Source: Verrucomicrobiota bacterium (GTDB lineage Bacteria; Verrucomicrobiota; Verrucomicrobiia; Opitutales; UBA2995). Taken from it: 12,300 nt of DNA. Below, one piece after another: positions 1-6,952 of the stretch. The notes beneath the pieces are model-generated. The model ran no database searches and was not told the origin of the DNA. It saw only the letters and a program-made list of their open reading frames with translations. The number at the start of each line of letters is the position of its first letter. Within the stretch, counting starts at the first letter, position 1. The position numbers and the translations under genes are program-made. Location: the NCBI GenBank assembly GCA_027297085.1, contig JAPUIL010000238.1, forward strand, positions 1-12,300, read 5' to 3'.

Positions 1-26
1 AAAGGGCAGAACAAAAAAAGAGAACA

Positions 27-53
27 AAAAGGGTCAATCCAATATCCTTGTCA
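27..53 (+). repeat. Left terminal inverted repeat of the RAYT element
   Basis: This 27-bp sequence is repeated in inverted orientation at 1046-1072 with two mismatches (25 of 27 identical by eye). The shared core is GGGTCAATCCAATA. The copy overlaps the 3' end of the transposase gene, so its bases encode the last residues and the stop codon at 34-36. On the plus strand it can fold as AAGGGT (29-34), a 9-nt loop, then ATCCTT with one G-T wobble. This is consistent with a recognition end for an HUH single-strand transposase; the function is inferred. Confidence 0.75.
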
Positions 54-1017
54 TTAGCTTGTCATAGATGGGAGCCACCTGTTCACGTTCTCCCCGGAAA
101 AATTCGGATGTGTAACGCGCCACTGCTGATTCGGTTCCCATCGAAAGTCTTTCGGCCAACCAACCGTTTCTGCACAGGAGCTTCTTTTTCATATACGCCG
201 CTGTAGCTACCTTCCAATCAGCAGATTTCAATTCATTCACAATGTGCTCTGCGCTCTTACTCAATACACCGCAGCAACGCTCCAATCGATACGCCCAGGC
301 CGTTTCGCGCATTTCGCGAGCCTCATTCACGCCGAGTTTAAGACAAGCCTTCAAATACTTCTCATCATTCAGCAGACCCTTCTTGAACTCCTTGCCGCCT
401 ATGGCCCATCCCTTACTCATACGATCGAAATCTAGCGATTTCTGACGTGCTTCGTCCTCTGCCAGCCATGTCAGATACTCCCTGTATTTCCGACGACCAG
501 CTGGAGTATCCTTTAGTGATCCAGCAGAACCCAGACTTGCTTCGAAATCCACGCATCCGGGGCGCTTGCGCTTGTCCCATAGGTGCCAATAGCTGCTATA
601 TTGATACGAGCCAAGTTCGGTCACCGAGCAAATCCCGGCACGTACGGGGTTTAAATGGATGTAATGGCAAAGCCAACCAATTCGTTCGACGCCTTCAAGC
701 ACGATGCTCTTGTAACGTCCCTGGAAAATGTGACCATTCTCCTTGCGAAAGCGATTGAATCGCATGGCGAAGACGCTCTGAAGCCAACGCATCCCCTCGC
801 TGAGATTTGGCTCAGGCGTTTCCAGCGCAAGATGGTAGTGATTGCCCATCACGCAGTAGGCGTGCAAAATCCAGCCGCTGCGTTCACAAGCTTCCAAAAG
901 AGTCTTTTCGAAAGACTTCTTCGCACCATCCGTATCGAATATCCAACTCCGATAGTTCCCTCGGTTGATTATATGATACAAGCCACCCGCCTGTTCGAAC
1001 CTTAGCTTCCTAGCCAT
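34..1017 (-). CDS. REP-associated tyrosine transposase (RAYT, Y1/HUH family)
   Basis: This is a 327-residue single-strand DNA transposase of the IS200-like Y1 superfamily, RAYT branch. The N-terminal fold is recognisable from YHIINRGNYR (residues 14-23), the HUH metal motif GNHYHL with H60 and H62, the segment GHIFQGRYKS near 95-104, and the RAYT signature YIHLNPVRAG (119-128). Y119 in that signature is the probable nucleophile. The last ~130 residues extend beyond the minimal catalytic domain and contain a likely helix-turn-helix (WLAERLSMGTESAVARY, 286-302), probably for target recognition. The gene is intact. It starts at ATG 1017, with only a weak, distant AGGAG ahead. A TTGACA hexamer (minus strand, 1051-1046) within the right terminal repeat could be its -35 box, but the -10 (TTGCTT) is poor. 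The family is firmly recognised; whether the element still moves is unknown. Confidence 0.93.
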   Translation of the reverse strand: MARKLRFEQAGGLYHIINRGNYRSWIFDTDGAKKSFEKTLLEACERSGWILHAYCVMGNHYHLALETPEPNLSEGMRWLQSVFAMRFNRFRKENGHIFQGRYKSIVLEGVERIGWLCHYIHLNPVRAGICSVTELGSYQYSSYWHLWDKRKRPGCVDFEASLGSAGSLKDTPAGRRKYREYLTWLAEDEARQKSLDFDRMSKGWAIGGKEFKKGLLNDEKYLKACLKLGVNEAREMRETAWAYRLERCCGVLSKSAEHIVNELKSADWKVATAAYMKKKLLCRNGWLAERLSMGTESAVARYTSEFFRGEREQVAPIYDKLMTRILD

Positions 1018-1045
1018 AACTAAAGCAATCGCTCCTGTTGATCTA

Positions 1046-1072
1046 TGTCAAGGGTATTGGATTGACCCTTTT
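1046..1072 (-). repeat. Right terminal inverted repeat of the RAYT element
   Basis: This is the inverted partner of 27-53. Here the internal hairpin is perfect: AAGGGT (1050-1055), loop of nine bases, ACCCTT (1065-1070). It lies 28 bp upstream of the transposase start codon. The pair thus encloses the gene and its short leader, giving an element of about 1046 bp. Target-site duplications are not expected for Y1 enzymes, and none was seen. Confidence 0.75.
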
Positions 1073-1077
1073 ATAAT
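1072..1077 (+). promoter_or_regulatory. Possible -10 box ahead of the MFS-HEAT gene
   Basis: TATAAT is a perfect -10 hexamer, 79 bp upstream of the transporter start and directly at the right edge of the RAYT element. No good -35 lies 16-18 bp upstream. An alternative pairing is TTGACC (1062-1067) with GATAAT (1088-1093), but the spacer of 20 bp is long. Treat as a candidate only. Confidence 0.25.
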
Positions 1078-1156
1078 CGAGTCCGCGGATAATTATAGGG
1101 TATACTTCCGAGAAGGGGATCTTCTAAGTTAGAAGGTTAACCTCTGAATCTCTAAG

Positions 1157-3379
1157 TTGTCTGAGTACCTGCCATTAACTGATCCGCAACGGAAGCGCGC
1201 GCAAAACGCGGCTCTTATGTCACAGCTGTTTGCCATCATGACCACGATGGTAGTGTCGGGGCAGTATATGATTCTGTATGCGAATGATGTATTGGGATTT
1301 TCGCCGCAGAAGATCGCGTTGATTTTTAGTTTGGCGCCCTTTGCCAGTATATTTCGGTTGCCCATGATTTCCTGGGTCGAACGGGTCGGATTGACCAATA
1401 GCCTTCAGATAGCGCGGCTCGGGCAGATCGTGGCAATTGTGGCTTTGATCCTGGTGCCAGCCAACCAGATGAGTTTCCCTCTGCTGGCTGCCCTTATCAT
1501 GATCTTTGTGCTCTTTCGGGAACTGGGATTTGGCACGGTCTGGGGTCCTCTGATGCGGCACATCACTACTACCGAGGATCGAGGTGGATTTTTTGCACGC
1601 ATGCGGACGAGTTTTACTCTGGTGAACCTCACGCTCAGTGCAGGGGTGGCTCTGCTGATCAGTCAGAAGCTGGAGGAACCTCAGTACAAATTCATTCTGG
1701 CCGTTACCATACTGGGTTCCCTAAATTCTATCTTCTGGGCGCGCCGAATCCCCGAGCCTCCAAGACGCGGCGAAAATGGTCATAGCGGAGGCGACCACTC
1801 GGTGAAGGGATTATTGAAATTGCTGAAATCCTCTCCCCTATTTCGTATTCCCCTCCTGGTAACTCTGGCCATTTCGCTGGCCCAGCTACCCATAGGCATT
1901 ATTTATTTCCGCGAAGCCCTGCACGTACCAGCCAATGTCATGGGCGCCCAAATTTTTTGTATGACGCTCGGTCAAGTGCTATCCCTATTGATGTGGGGCA
2001 AGATCTCGGATAGCCTTGGTTTTCGTCCCATGTTGGCGGGTCTTTTGTGGTTAACAACGGGTTTATCTTTCCTCATCTGGTTTATCCCGGTCTTTCCCAT
2101 GGAGGCACGGACAACCGGAGACTTGATTACCAATTACATGCCTGGATTAATTTCACTGATGTTGTTTGGATTTGGAAACGGGGTCCTTATGGCTGGCCTG
2201 GGAATCGCAACCACCGCGGTAAATCACTACCACGTAAACGCCAAGAACAGCCTGGCAGCCTTGAACCTGTTTGCTCTCATCCAACTGCTCTTCCAGGCCG
2301 TAGTAATGCTCATCCTTGGGGTGCTGCTTCAGTACGTGGTCATTCCGAATGCAGCGGAGGTAAACTTCGACGGCTGGCTCACCTTTGACTGGTTTAAAGC
2401 CTTTAGGGGAGGGCTGGTGCCGTTGGTCATGTTATTGGCCATCCCTGCTGCGTTAAAACTGCCCAATCTCAAACCCTGGATCGGAGTGGCCGACTTTTTT
2501 GCGGTTTTCCGCTTCAATCCGTTTCGCAGCATGCTGGGTGGGCGCCGCATCTACGACGAAGACGAATCCCAACGTATCCAGTTTGCCCGCTCATTGGGAG
2601 AAACAAACAATCCGCTCAATCTTTCCATCCTGGGTGACTTGCTCAAAGATCCATCCTTCGAGGTAAAGGTGGAAACCATTCGTAGCCTTTCCCGAACAGG
2701 TTCGGATTTTGCCGGAGAGGAACTATTGAAACTTTTGCAGGATCCTGAATGGAGGGGCCTCTGGAACCAGGCAGCCTGGGGTCTAGGAGAACTTCGATAT
2801 CAAAAATCGGTAGATCTGCTCATTGAACGGATGGAGCCAGCCAGTCCTCCTCGTGCTCGGGGAATGGCTGCTCGAGCGCTTGGGAAAATAAAGAACGAAA
2901 AAGCTATTCGTCCGCTCCTGAAAACACTCGAAAGCGAGCAGAACTACCCACACATTATATCGGCCTGCAGCTGGGCCTTGCTACAGTTTGAGAATCCAGA
3001 TTTCACCGAGGCAGCTTATCTGAGTATCATTAAATTGCGTGACCGGGAAGAGCGCTACGAATTACTCAGTATTCTATCTCGCATGATGGGCATATCCGAT
3101 CGATGGATACTGGTGTCCGATAGCCGTACTTCCGCCGGGAAATGTCTGCAAGCTTACATCGATACGTTTTCTGACAGGTGGCAACGGGAGCGCGCGGCCA
3201 TCATCCGGGCGTTTCAAAATCGCAACAAAAATGGTATTTCCAGAGCCCTGGACCAAGCGATCCAAGAGGCTCCGGCGGACAGGTACAAGCCGCAGCGCAC
3301 GCTCTCCAAAGCCCTCGAACAGACAGACAACTGGACCCCGGTTACTGTGCTGGCAGCGGCGTGGTTGTTACTGAGATAG
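1157..3379 (+). CDS. MFS-type transporter fused to C-terminal HEAT-like repeats
   Basis: This is a 740-residue inner-membrane protein. Residues ~20-436 show about 12 hydrophobic segments in two sets of six, separated by a polar loop (EPPRRGENGHSGG), as in major facilitator superfamily carriers. GKISDSLGFRP in the second half resembles the MFS loop motif G-x-x-x-D-x-x-G-x-R. From ~480 to 614 the sequence becomes soluble tandem helices of HEAT type (ILGDLLKDPSFEVKVETIRS, then LWNQAAWGLGELRYQ, then ARGMAARALGKIKNEKAIRP), followed by ~125 further helical residues. The start is a TTG at 1157, because an in-frame stop lies at 1145. The first in-frame ATG (1217, M21) would still keep the first helix, so the start is uncertain. 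The substrate cannot be read from the sequence. The HEAT tail suggests a cytoplasmic docking or sensing role, which is inference. Neighbours give no pathway link. Confidence 0.85.
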   Translation: MSEYLPLTDPQRKRAQNAALMSQLFAIMTTMVVSGQYMILYANDVLGFSPQKIALIFSLAPFASIFRLPMISWVERVGLTNSLQIARLGQIVAIVALILVPANQMSFPLLAALIMIFVLFRELGFGTVWGPLMRHITTTEDRGGFFARMRTSFTLVNLTLSAGVALLISQKLEEPQYKFILAVTILGSLNSIFWARRIPEPPRRGENGHSGGDHSVKGLLKLLKSSPLFRIPLLVTLAISLAQLPIGIIYFREALHVPANVMGAQIFCMTLGQVLSLLMWGKISDSLGFRPMLAGLLWLTTGLSFLIWFIPVFPMEARTTGDLITNYMPGLISLMLFGFGNGVLMAGLGIATTAVNHYHVNAKNSLAALNLFALIQLLFQAVVMLILGVLLQYVVIPNAAEVNFDGWLTFDWFKAFRGGLVPLVMLLAIPAALKLPNLKPWIGVADFFAVFRFNPFRSMLGGRRIYDEDESQRIQFARSLGETNNPLNLSILGDLLKDPSFEVKVETIRSLSRTGSDFAGEELLKLLQDPEWRGLWNQAAWGLGELRYQKSVDLLIERMEPASPPRARGMAARALGKIKNEKAIRPLLKTLESEQNYPHIISACSWALLQFENPDFTEAAYLSIIKLRDREERYELLSILSRMMGISDRWILVSDSRTSAGKCLQAYIDTFSDRWQRERAAIIRAFQNRNKNGISRALDQAIQEAPADRYKPQRTLSKALEQTDNWTPVTVLAAAWLLLR

Positions 3380-3514
3380 CCGGCGTTCCTCAACAGATGA
3401 GTGCAAAGAAATAGTTGAACTCAGAAAAATAGTGGATGATCTCTCATTCCAAAATGCGGTCCATGAAAATTCGATTGCACCCATCCTTCAGCCTTCGCTG
3501 GCAGCTACGGCTCG

Positions 3515-3538
3515 ACTCGGCAGACCGACATGCCGAGT
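3515..3538 (+). terminator. Hairpin, possible terminator of the transporter gene
   Basis: There is a perfect 8-bp stem: ACTCGGCA (3515-3522), 8-nt loop, TGCCGAGT (3531-3538). It is followed by a pyrimidine-rich run with many T residues (gttcctccttcttgctt). The position, ~135 bp past the stop, fits a bidirectional terminator between convergent genes. The T tract is broken, and the hairpin may instead be part of an interspersed repeat. Confidence 0.35.
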
Positions 3539-3628
3539 GTTCCTCCTTCTTGCTTCAGTTACGCACAACAGTGCACGCCCTCGCATCTCAGTCATCAAGC
3601 TCGACATCTCAAATCCGTGAGAAACGCT

Positions 3629-3690
3629 GGCTCGGCGATCGAGCCCTACCTAAATTAGTCACAGGGTCGCGATTAAAATTGCTCCTACAA
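3629..3690 (-). repeat. Two tandem REP-like units
   Basis: Read on the minus strand, the first unit is TTGTAGGAGCAATTTTAATC followed by GCGA (3690-3667). The second is GGTAGGGCTCGATCGCCGAG followed by CC (3650-3629). Both share a GTAGG head and a short palindromic body (GGCTCG-gcgat-CGAGCC in the second; GCGATT/AATTGC with one wobble in the first). The GTAGGAG head and CGCGA tail match the element at 5616-5638. REP identity is by pattern; genome copy number was not checked. Confidence 0.5.
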
Positions 3691-3736
3691 AAACTAGAAA
3701 TCAGCTACGTGGTAAGGAAGTTTCGACCATTGAACC

Positions 3737-5419
3737 CTACCCTTTTCCGGCAAACTCCGGAGGTAGTTCTTCGCCTTCGTGGAACCAGATCCGGCCTTTT
3801 ACGCTAACGGTTTCGCCTTTTTTGCAAGGATTTAAAATCGGGTCAAAGTGCACGCAGGGACAGTTATCATTACCCCAAGTTCTGCGGAGTTGATCCCATT
3901 GGGTCAGGATCCAACGATCTTTATTTTTCGAATGGACGGCGGCGACGGTATCAGTGAGCACCTTGTTATCCTTGGTTTGGAGATCGAATTCTTTGGCTCC
4001 TTTGAGCATAACACAAACCTGTCCGTTTATAAACTCCATATCAACGTCGGACCCGTTGTGAACGACCAACTCCATTTCAACAGAATCACGTAGTGGAGTT
4101 ACGGATACTCCGATATTCATACCGTTTGGAAGATTCCAGGAATTTTCATAAACGCCGTTGTCAGTGACGGACCAATCAGAATTCTCAATGCTAACCTTCT
4201 TATTATCCCAAATAGTCGGCACATGAGTATGGCCAAGGAAGGTAACGCCCAGTTGGCAAAAGAGAGCTTCCGGCAAATCGAGAATGGCATATTGCGATTT
4301 GTCCCAGGGAAGAAATATACTGAGCTTGGTTCCTCGCATGGGATTAATCATACCTTCAAGAAATCCGATACGCGGATGTCGGCCACCCGGATAAGGGAGG
4401 ATGGTCAGCACTTCGTCTTTTGGTTTAATAGGCTTAGTAAAACCCTCCGCCATCTTCTTAATCTCATCAACGGAATACCCGGTAACTTGAGAAACTTCCT
4501 CCCAGCTAAAGTCATGAAAGCGACGCATATTATCCACCCAATACTCGAGGTTCTCGCGAGTCGCTTCCTGCTCGGGCGTCAATGTATTGATAGCCTTTTT
4601 TTCGGACCAACGATATCCGGTCAATGGATCGGCAGGAGGCTCGTAGTTGTCTGGCAGGTACGAGGCTACATCCTTCATTGAGATAACTTTATAATCTCCC
4701 TCTTTCAAATACTGCATGAACTGCTTAAATTTCTCGGGATCGCTATGCACCCAGGGATGGGCAATATCCGGAACGCCGTGAAATTGCAGAACCACAAACT
4801 TTCCTGCCTCAGCCTTATCCACTACACTTTTAAAATAATTCAGATCCCAATCCGGGTAGGCATCGGCCGTGGTTGGTACCAGTAGTGGATGATGTACTTC
4901 GGGATCATAAAGCGGCCCCATCGCTTTCTTACCGTAATCGATTTCTGGTTGCATGCCGCGCCGCGCAAACTGATAGCCTCCATTCTCGAGAATCTCAAAA
5001 GCTTCCGGACCAAATTTATTGCCTGGGTATGCAAAGGTGACCGGGTCTGGCACATCCTGCTTTTTCAACATAAAGTTTATTAACCCAAGTTCTCCGGCGA
5101 GCCTGTTTCCGTTTTCGGGATCCCCCATGTCGCGATGCGTCCACGAGTGATTTCCAATTTCGAAACCCAGCTCGTGGATTTCCTTAATATCCCCCCAGGA
5201 CATGAAGTTTTCGGTGTCTTCCATCCAGTTGTAGGTCACAAAAAATGTGGCACCAAATCCTAATTCCTTCAGGTAGGGTGCCACAAAGGTTCGATGCGAT
5301 TTAACTGCATCATCAAAAGTGAGCACGACCACCTTTTGTTTATCAGCACCCGCCAAAAAAACAGGGATCATCAAAAATGCAACTAAACTTAACCGCCAAA
5401 GGGATATAAGACGTTTCAT
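3737..5419 (-). CDS. Secreted polysaccharide deacetylase (NodB/CE4-like) with long C-terminal extension
   Basis: This is a predicted exported metal-dependent deacetylase of the NodB homology family, which removes acetyl groups from N- or O-acetylated polysaccharides. Numbering is from the chosen ATG at 5419 (560 residues). A signal peptide spans ~1-25 (basic MKR, hydrophobic core, ending FLAGA). Motif 1 is LTFDDA (D36, D37), motif 2 is the metal-binding HSWTH (H91, H95), and motif 3 is FAYPGNKFG (129-137). The NodB part ends near residue 260. The remaining ~300 residues include helical segments and a beta-rich end with a Cys pair (NDNCPCVHFDP), of unknown function. The open frame reaches 33 codons further, to 5518, but only the 5419 start gives a standard signal peptide. 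The gene stands alone between two REP-bearing gaps. Substrate (chitin-like, peptidoglycan or algal glycan) is not determinable. Confidence 0.85.
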   Translation of the reverse strand: MKRLISLWRLSLVAFLMIPVFLAGADKQKVVVLTFDDAVKSHRTFVAPYLKELGFGATFFVTYNWMEDTENFMSWGDIKEIHELGFEIGNHSWTHRDMGDPENGNRLAGELGLINFMLKKQDVPDPVTFAYPGNKFGPEAFEILENGGYQFARRGMQPEIDYGKKAMGPLYDPEVHHPLLVPTTADAYPDWDLNYFKSVVDKAEAGKFVVLQFHGVPDIAHPWVHSDPEKFKQFMQYLKEGDYKVISMKDVASYLPDNYEPPADPLTGYRWSEKKAINTLTPEQEATRENLEYWVDNMRRFHDFSWEEVSQVTGYSVDEIKKMAEGFTKPIKPKDEVLTILPYPGGRHPRIGFLEGMINPMRGTKLSIFLPWDKSQYAILDLPEALFCQLGVTFLGHTHVPTIWDNKKVSIENSDWSVTDNGVYENSWNLPNGMNIGVSVTPLRDSVEMELVVHNGSDVDMEFINGQVCVMLKGAKEFDLQTKDNKVLTDTVAAVHSKNKDRWILTQWDQLRRTWGNDNCPCVHFDPILNPCKKGETVSVKGRIWFHEGEELPPEFAGKG

Positions 5420-5566
5420 TCCTGATTTCTCTATCGAAGCTTGAAACAGCCCGCAAGTCATTCTCCTAACCCAGCGAAGCCGGAACCAAAAGGAATAATA
5501 TTTTAGCGGATGAAACACTTGGGATCGAGTGGTATCGCTTACGCAGCAGATTGCGCTCGAAAAACA

Positions 5567-5589
5567 ATCGGCAGCAAGCTACCTCCTAC
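5567..5589 (-). repeat. REP-like element, left arm of inverted pair
   Basis: Minus-strand reading is GTAGGAGGTAGCTTGCTGCC then GAT (23 nt). It matches the partner at 5616-5638 at 18 of 23 positions by eye, with identical GTAGGAG head and GAT tail. The central AGCT-rich part is partly palindromic. The two units face away from a 26-nt spacer, a BIME-like arrangement. Confidence 0.6.
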
Positions 5590-5615
5590 GGCTTACAGCT
5601 TGGATGCTTTCATTT

Positions 5616-5638
5616 GTAGGAGTGAGCTGGCTCGCGAT
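5616..5638 (+). repeat. REP-like element, right arm of inverted pair
   Basis: GTAGGAGTGAGCTGGCTCGC then GAT (23 nt), closely resembling classical REP units that begin with GTAG and continue GGAGCGAGCT...CTCGCGAT in other Gram-negatives. It can fold through GAGCTGGCTC (5624-5633). It is paired with the inverted copy at 5567-5589. Confidence 0.65.
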
Positions 5639-5786
5639 CACCTATCAGAGAACCCAAAAAAAACACTCGCATCTCGCTCCCAACCCAATGCGACGCGCTG
5701 CATAAAAACCTCGCAAACGTGATTGTTTTTGAAAAGTAAGTTACTAGTAGACAACGCGGTCCCGAGTAAACTAGAAGGAGACTCAC

Positions 5787-6893
5787 CTAGAACAATTCAC
5801 TCACACTTAAGTAAAACGCACGTTTCTTTTTACCGGCTTCAACAACTGAAAGTTTTCCGGCCTCGTACTTGACTGAAGAAACGCCCGCAAAGTCCTTCGG
5901 AATCTCCAAGAGGAAATTGGCATACTGGAAAGTCTGCGTTTCCGATGCATCGATATAGCGGTATAGAGCACGGTCAAAGATCTTACCTTTGGCAACCAGA
6001 CTATGTCCCGGCACATGCAGTCCGGTGGTACCAAATTCCAATCCACGAGCATATGGTTTTCCCTCTTTCACATGGCGCCATATGTTTAACCATGGAAACT
6101 CAGAAGCTTTCCATATGTAACCTATCAATAGTCCACTGTTTGGACTGGAAGCAGTCACCCATCCGTATTCATCTTCCAATACATAGGAAACCACCCCCGG
6201 CTGGTGGTCATCCCGGAGATACCGGATATCCACTTCGGCTCCGTCTATCCTGATTGCACGAGGCCATTGCACTTCTGGGATTTCCGGATTTGGCATGGAA
6301 CGATCCTGCATAAATCCACGGGTTCCATTGGCGTCCACGATCGTATCTTCATCGAGGAAGGGACCTCCAACCGTTGGATGCTGAACCAGGTTATAGATAC
6401 GACCAAATGGATTATGATTCTTTACAGACTCTGTTACCGAGACCACCGAAGCGTTTTCTTGCAATCGGATAGTTCGCTCAACACTCAGACCAGCCAAAGG
6501 AAGCCGCGCGGACAAAATTGCTTCGATCACACCACCCTGAGATACAGGTTCCTGAGAAACCTCCCACCAGACCTGACTGGCCTCACCGTGGTTGGTCAAA
6601 CCATTGGCCTTTTCTGCATCGGATGCTGACCCCCAACGATCGAGACAAATAAAATGGCCCATGGAACGAGGCGTCATCGGTGGGTCCTCATTTGTGACCG
6701 ATCGGAAGGCCCAGGAATCCCATTGCAGAGGGTTGAGTCCATTTCCATTCAAATGGAAGTCCGCAATGGATCCACCTCCCAAATCGACCACCAATTCGGC
6801 AACTTTGCTTTTTACTACCAGGACTGGTCGTGGTTCAGCTGCGTGGAAAATAAATGGGAGGAATAGGGAGAACAGAAAAACAGGAATTCTCAT
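5787..6893 (-). CDS. Secreted galactose-mutarotase-like protein of unknown function
   Basis: This 368-residue exported protein has a signal peptide at residues ~1-19 (hydrophobic FLFSLFLPFIF then HAAEP). The beta-rich sequence resembles the galactose mutarotase/aldose 1-epimerase fold. NHGEAS (101-106) and QHPTVGGPFL (171-180) sit where that fold carries its two active-site histidines, making H102 and H172 the likely sugar-contacting residues. Other notable segments are SMGHFICLDRWG (77-88) and a Trp/Tyr-rich block near 250-280 (ASEFPWLNIWRHV). It is shown by motif order only; the overall assignment is moderate, and it may be a carbohydrate-binding or modifying protein, not a true epimerase. 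The start at ATG 6893 gives a clean signal peptide but has little Shine-Dalgarno. The small-protein gene upstream is 59 bp away on the same strand, so they may be co-transcribed. Confidence 0.6.
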   Translation of the reverse strand: MRIPVFLFSLFLPFIFHAAEPRPVLVVKSKVAELVVDLGGGSIADFHLNGNGLNPLQWDSWAFRSVTNEDPPMTPRSMGHFICLDRWGSASDAEKANGLTNHGEASQVWWEVSQEPVSQGGVIEAILSARLPLAGLSVERTIRLQENASVVSVTESVKNHNPFGRIYNLVQHPTVGGPFLDEDTIVDANGTRGFMQDRSMPNPEIPEVQWPRAIRIDGAEVDIRYLRDDHQPGVVSYVLEDEYGWVTASSPNSGLLIGYIWKASEFPWLNIWRHVKEGKPYARGLEFGTTGLHVPGHSLVAKGKIFDRALYRYIDASETQTFQYANFLLEIPKDFAGVSSVKYEAGKLSVVEAGKKKRAFYLSVSELF

Positions 6894-6952
6894 GATGAAC
6901 CAGATTGATAGAGTTCCTAAATCAATATTCTAACGGAATTCTAGTTTTCTAC

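Larger units (their letters stand above)
3380..3736. other. Gene-free convergent intergenic region with repeats
   Basis: This stretch lies between two convergent genes (transporter ending at 3379, deacetylase ending at 3737). It shows no credible gene. Plus-strand reading frames here have repeat-derived low-quality sequence and run into the deacetylase gene in antisense. It holds a strong 8-bp hairpin at 3515-3538 and two REP-like units at 3629-3650 and 3667-3690. Confidence 0.6.
5420..5786. other. Intergenic region with an inverted REP pair
   Basis: This is a gap between two minus-strand genes, holding no credible coding sequence. It contains the inverted REP-like pair at 5567-5638. A further weak REP-like fragment on the minus strand, GGGAGCGAGATGCGAG, lies at about 5668-5683. 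A plus-strand frame across the pair encodes CRSELARD, a peptide typical of spurious translations through REP elements. It also carries whatever leader serves the deacetylase gene; no convincing promoter was seen. Confidence 0.6.

Noticed and set aside
447..1005. Plus-strand ORFs opposite the RAYT gene
   Set aside because: They are antisense shadows of a strongly recognised transposase, with no domain signal.
3485..3690. Possible CRISPR-like array because of several short repeats
   Set aside because: The units are of unequal length and spacing and each is a different palindrome; no regular repeat-spacer pattern and no cas gene.
3436..3807. Plus-strand 123-residue ORF in the convergent gap
   Set aside because: It is built from hairpin and REP-like DNA, then overlaps the deacetylase 3' end in antisense; composition is Arg/Leu/Ser-rich and not protein-like.
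5420..5518. Upstream 33-codon extension of the deacetylase to ATG 5518
   Set aside because: It would place a basic aromatic-rich stretch ahead of a complete signal peptide; the ATG at 5419 gives a normal exported protein.
5510..5722. Plus-strand 70-residue ORF across the REP pair
   Set aside because: It contains CRSELARD, a typical artefact of translating REP DNA, and the frame depends on the repeats.
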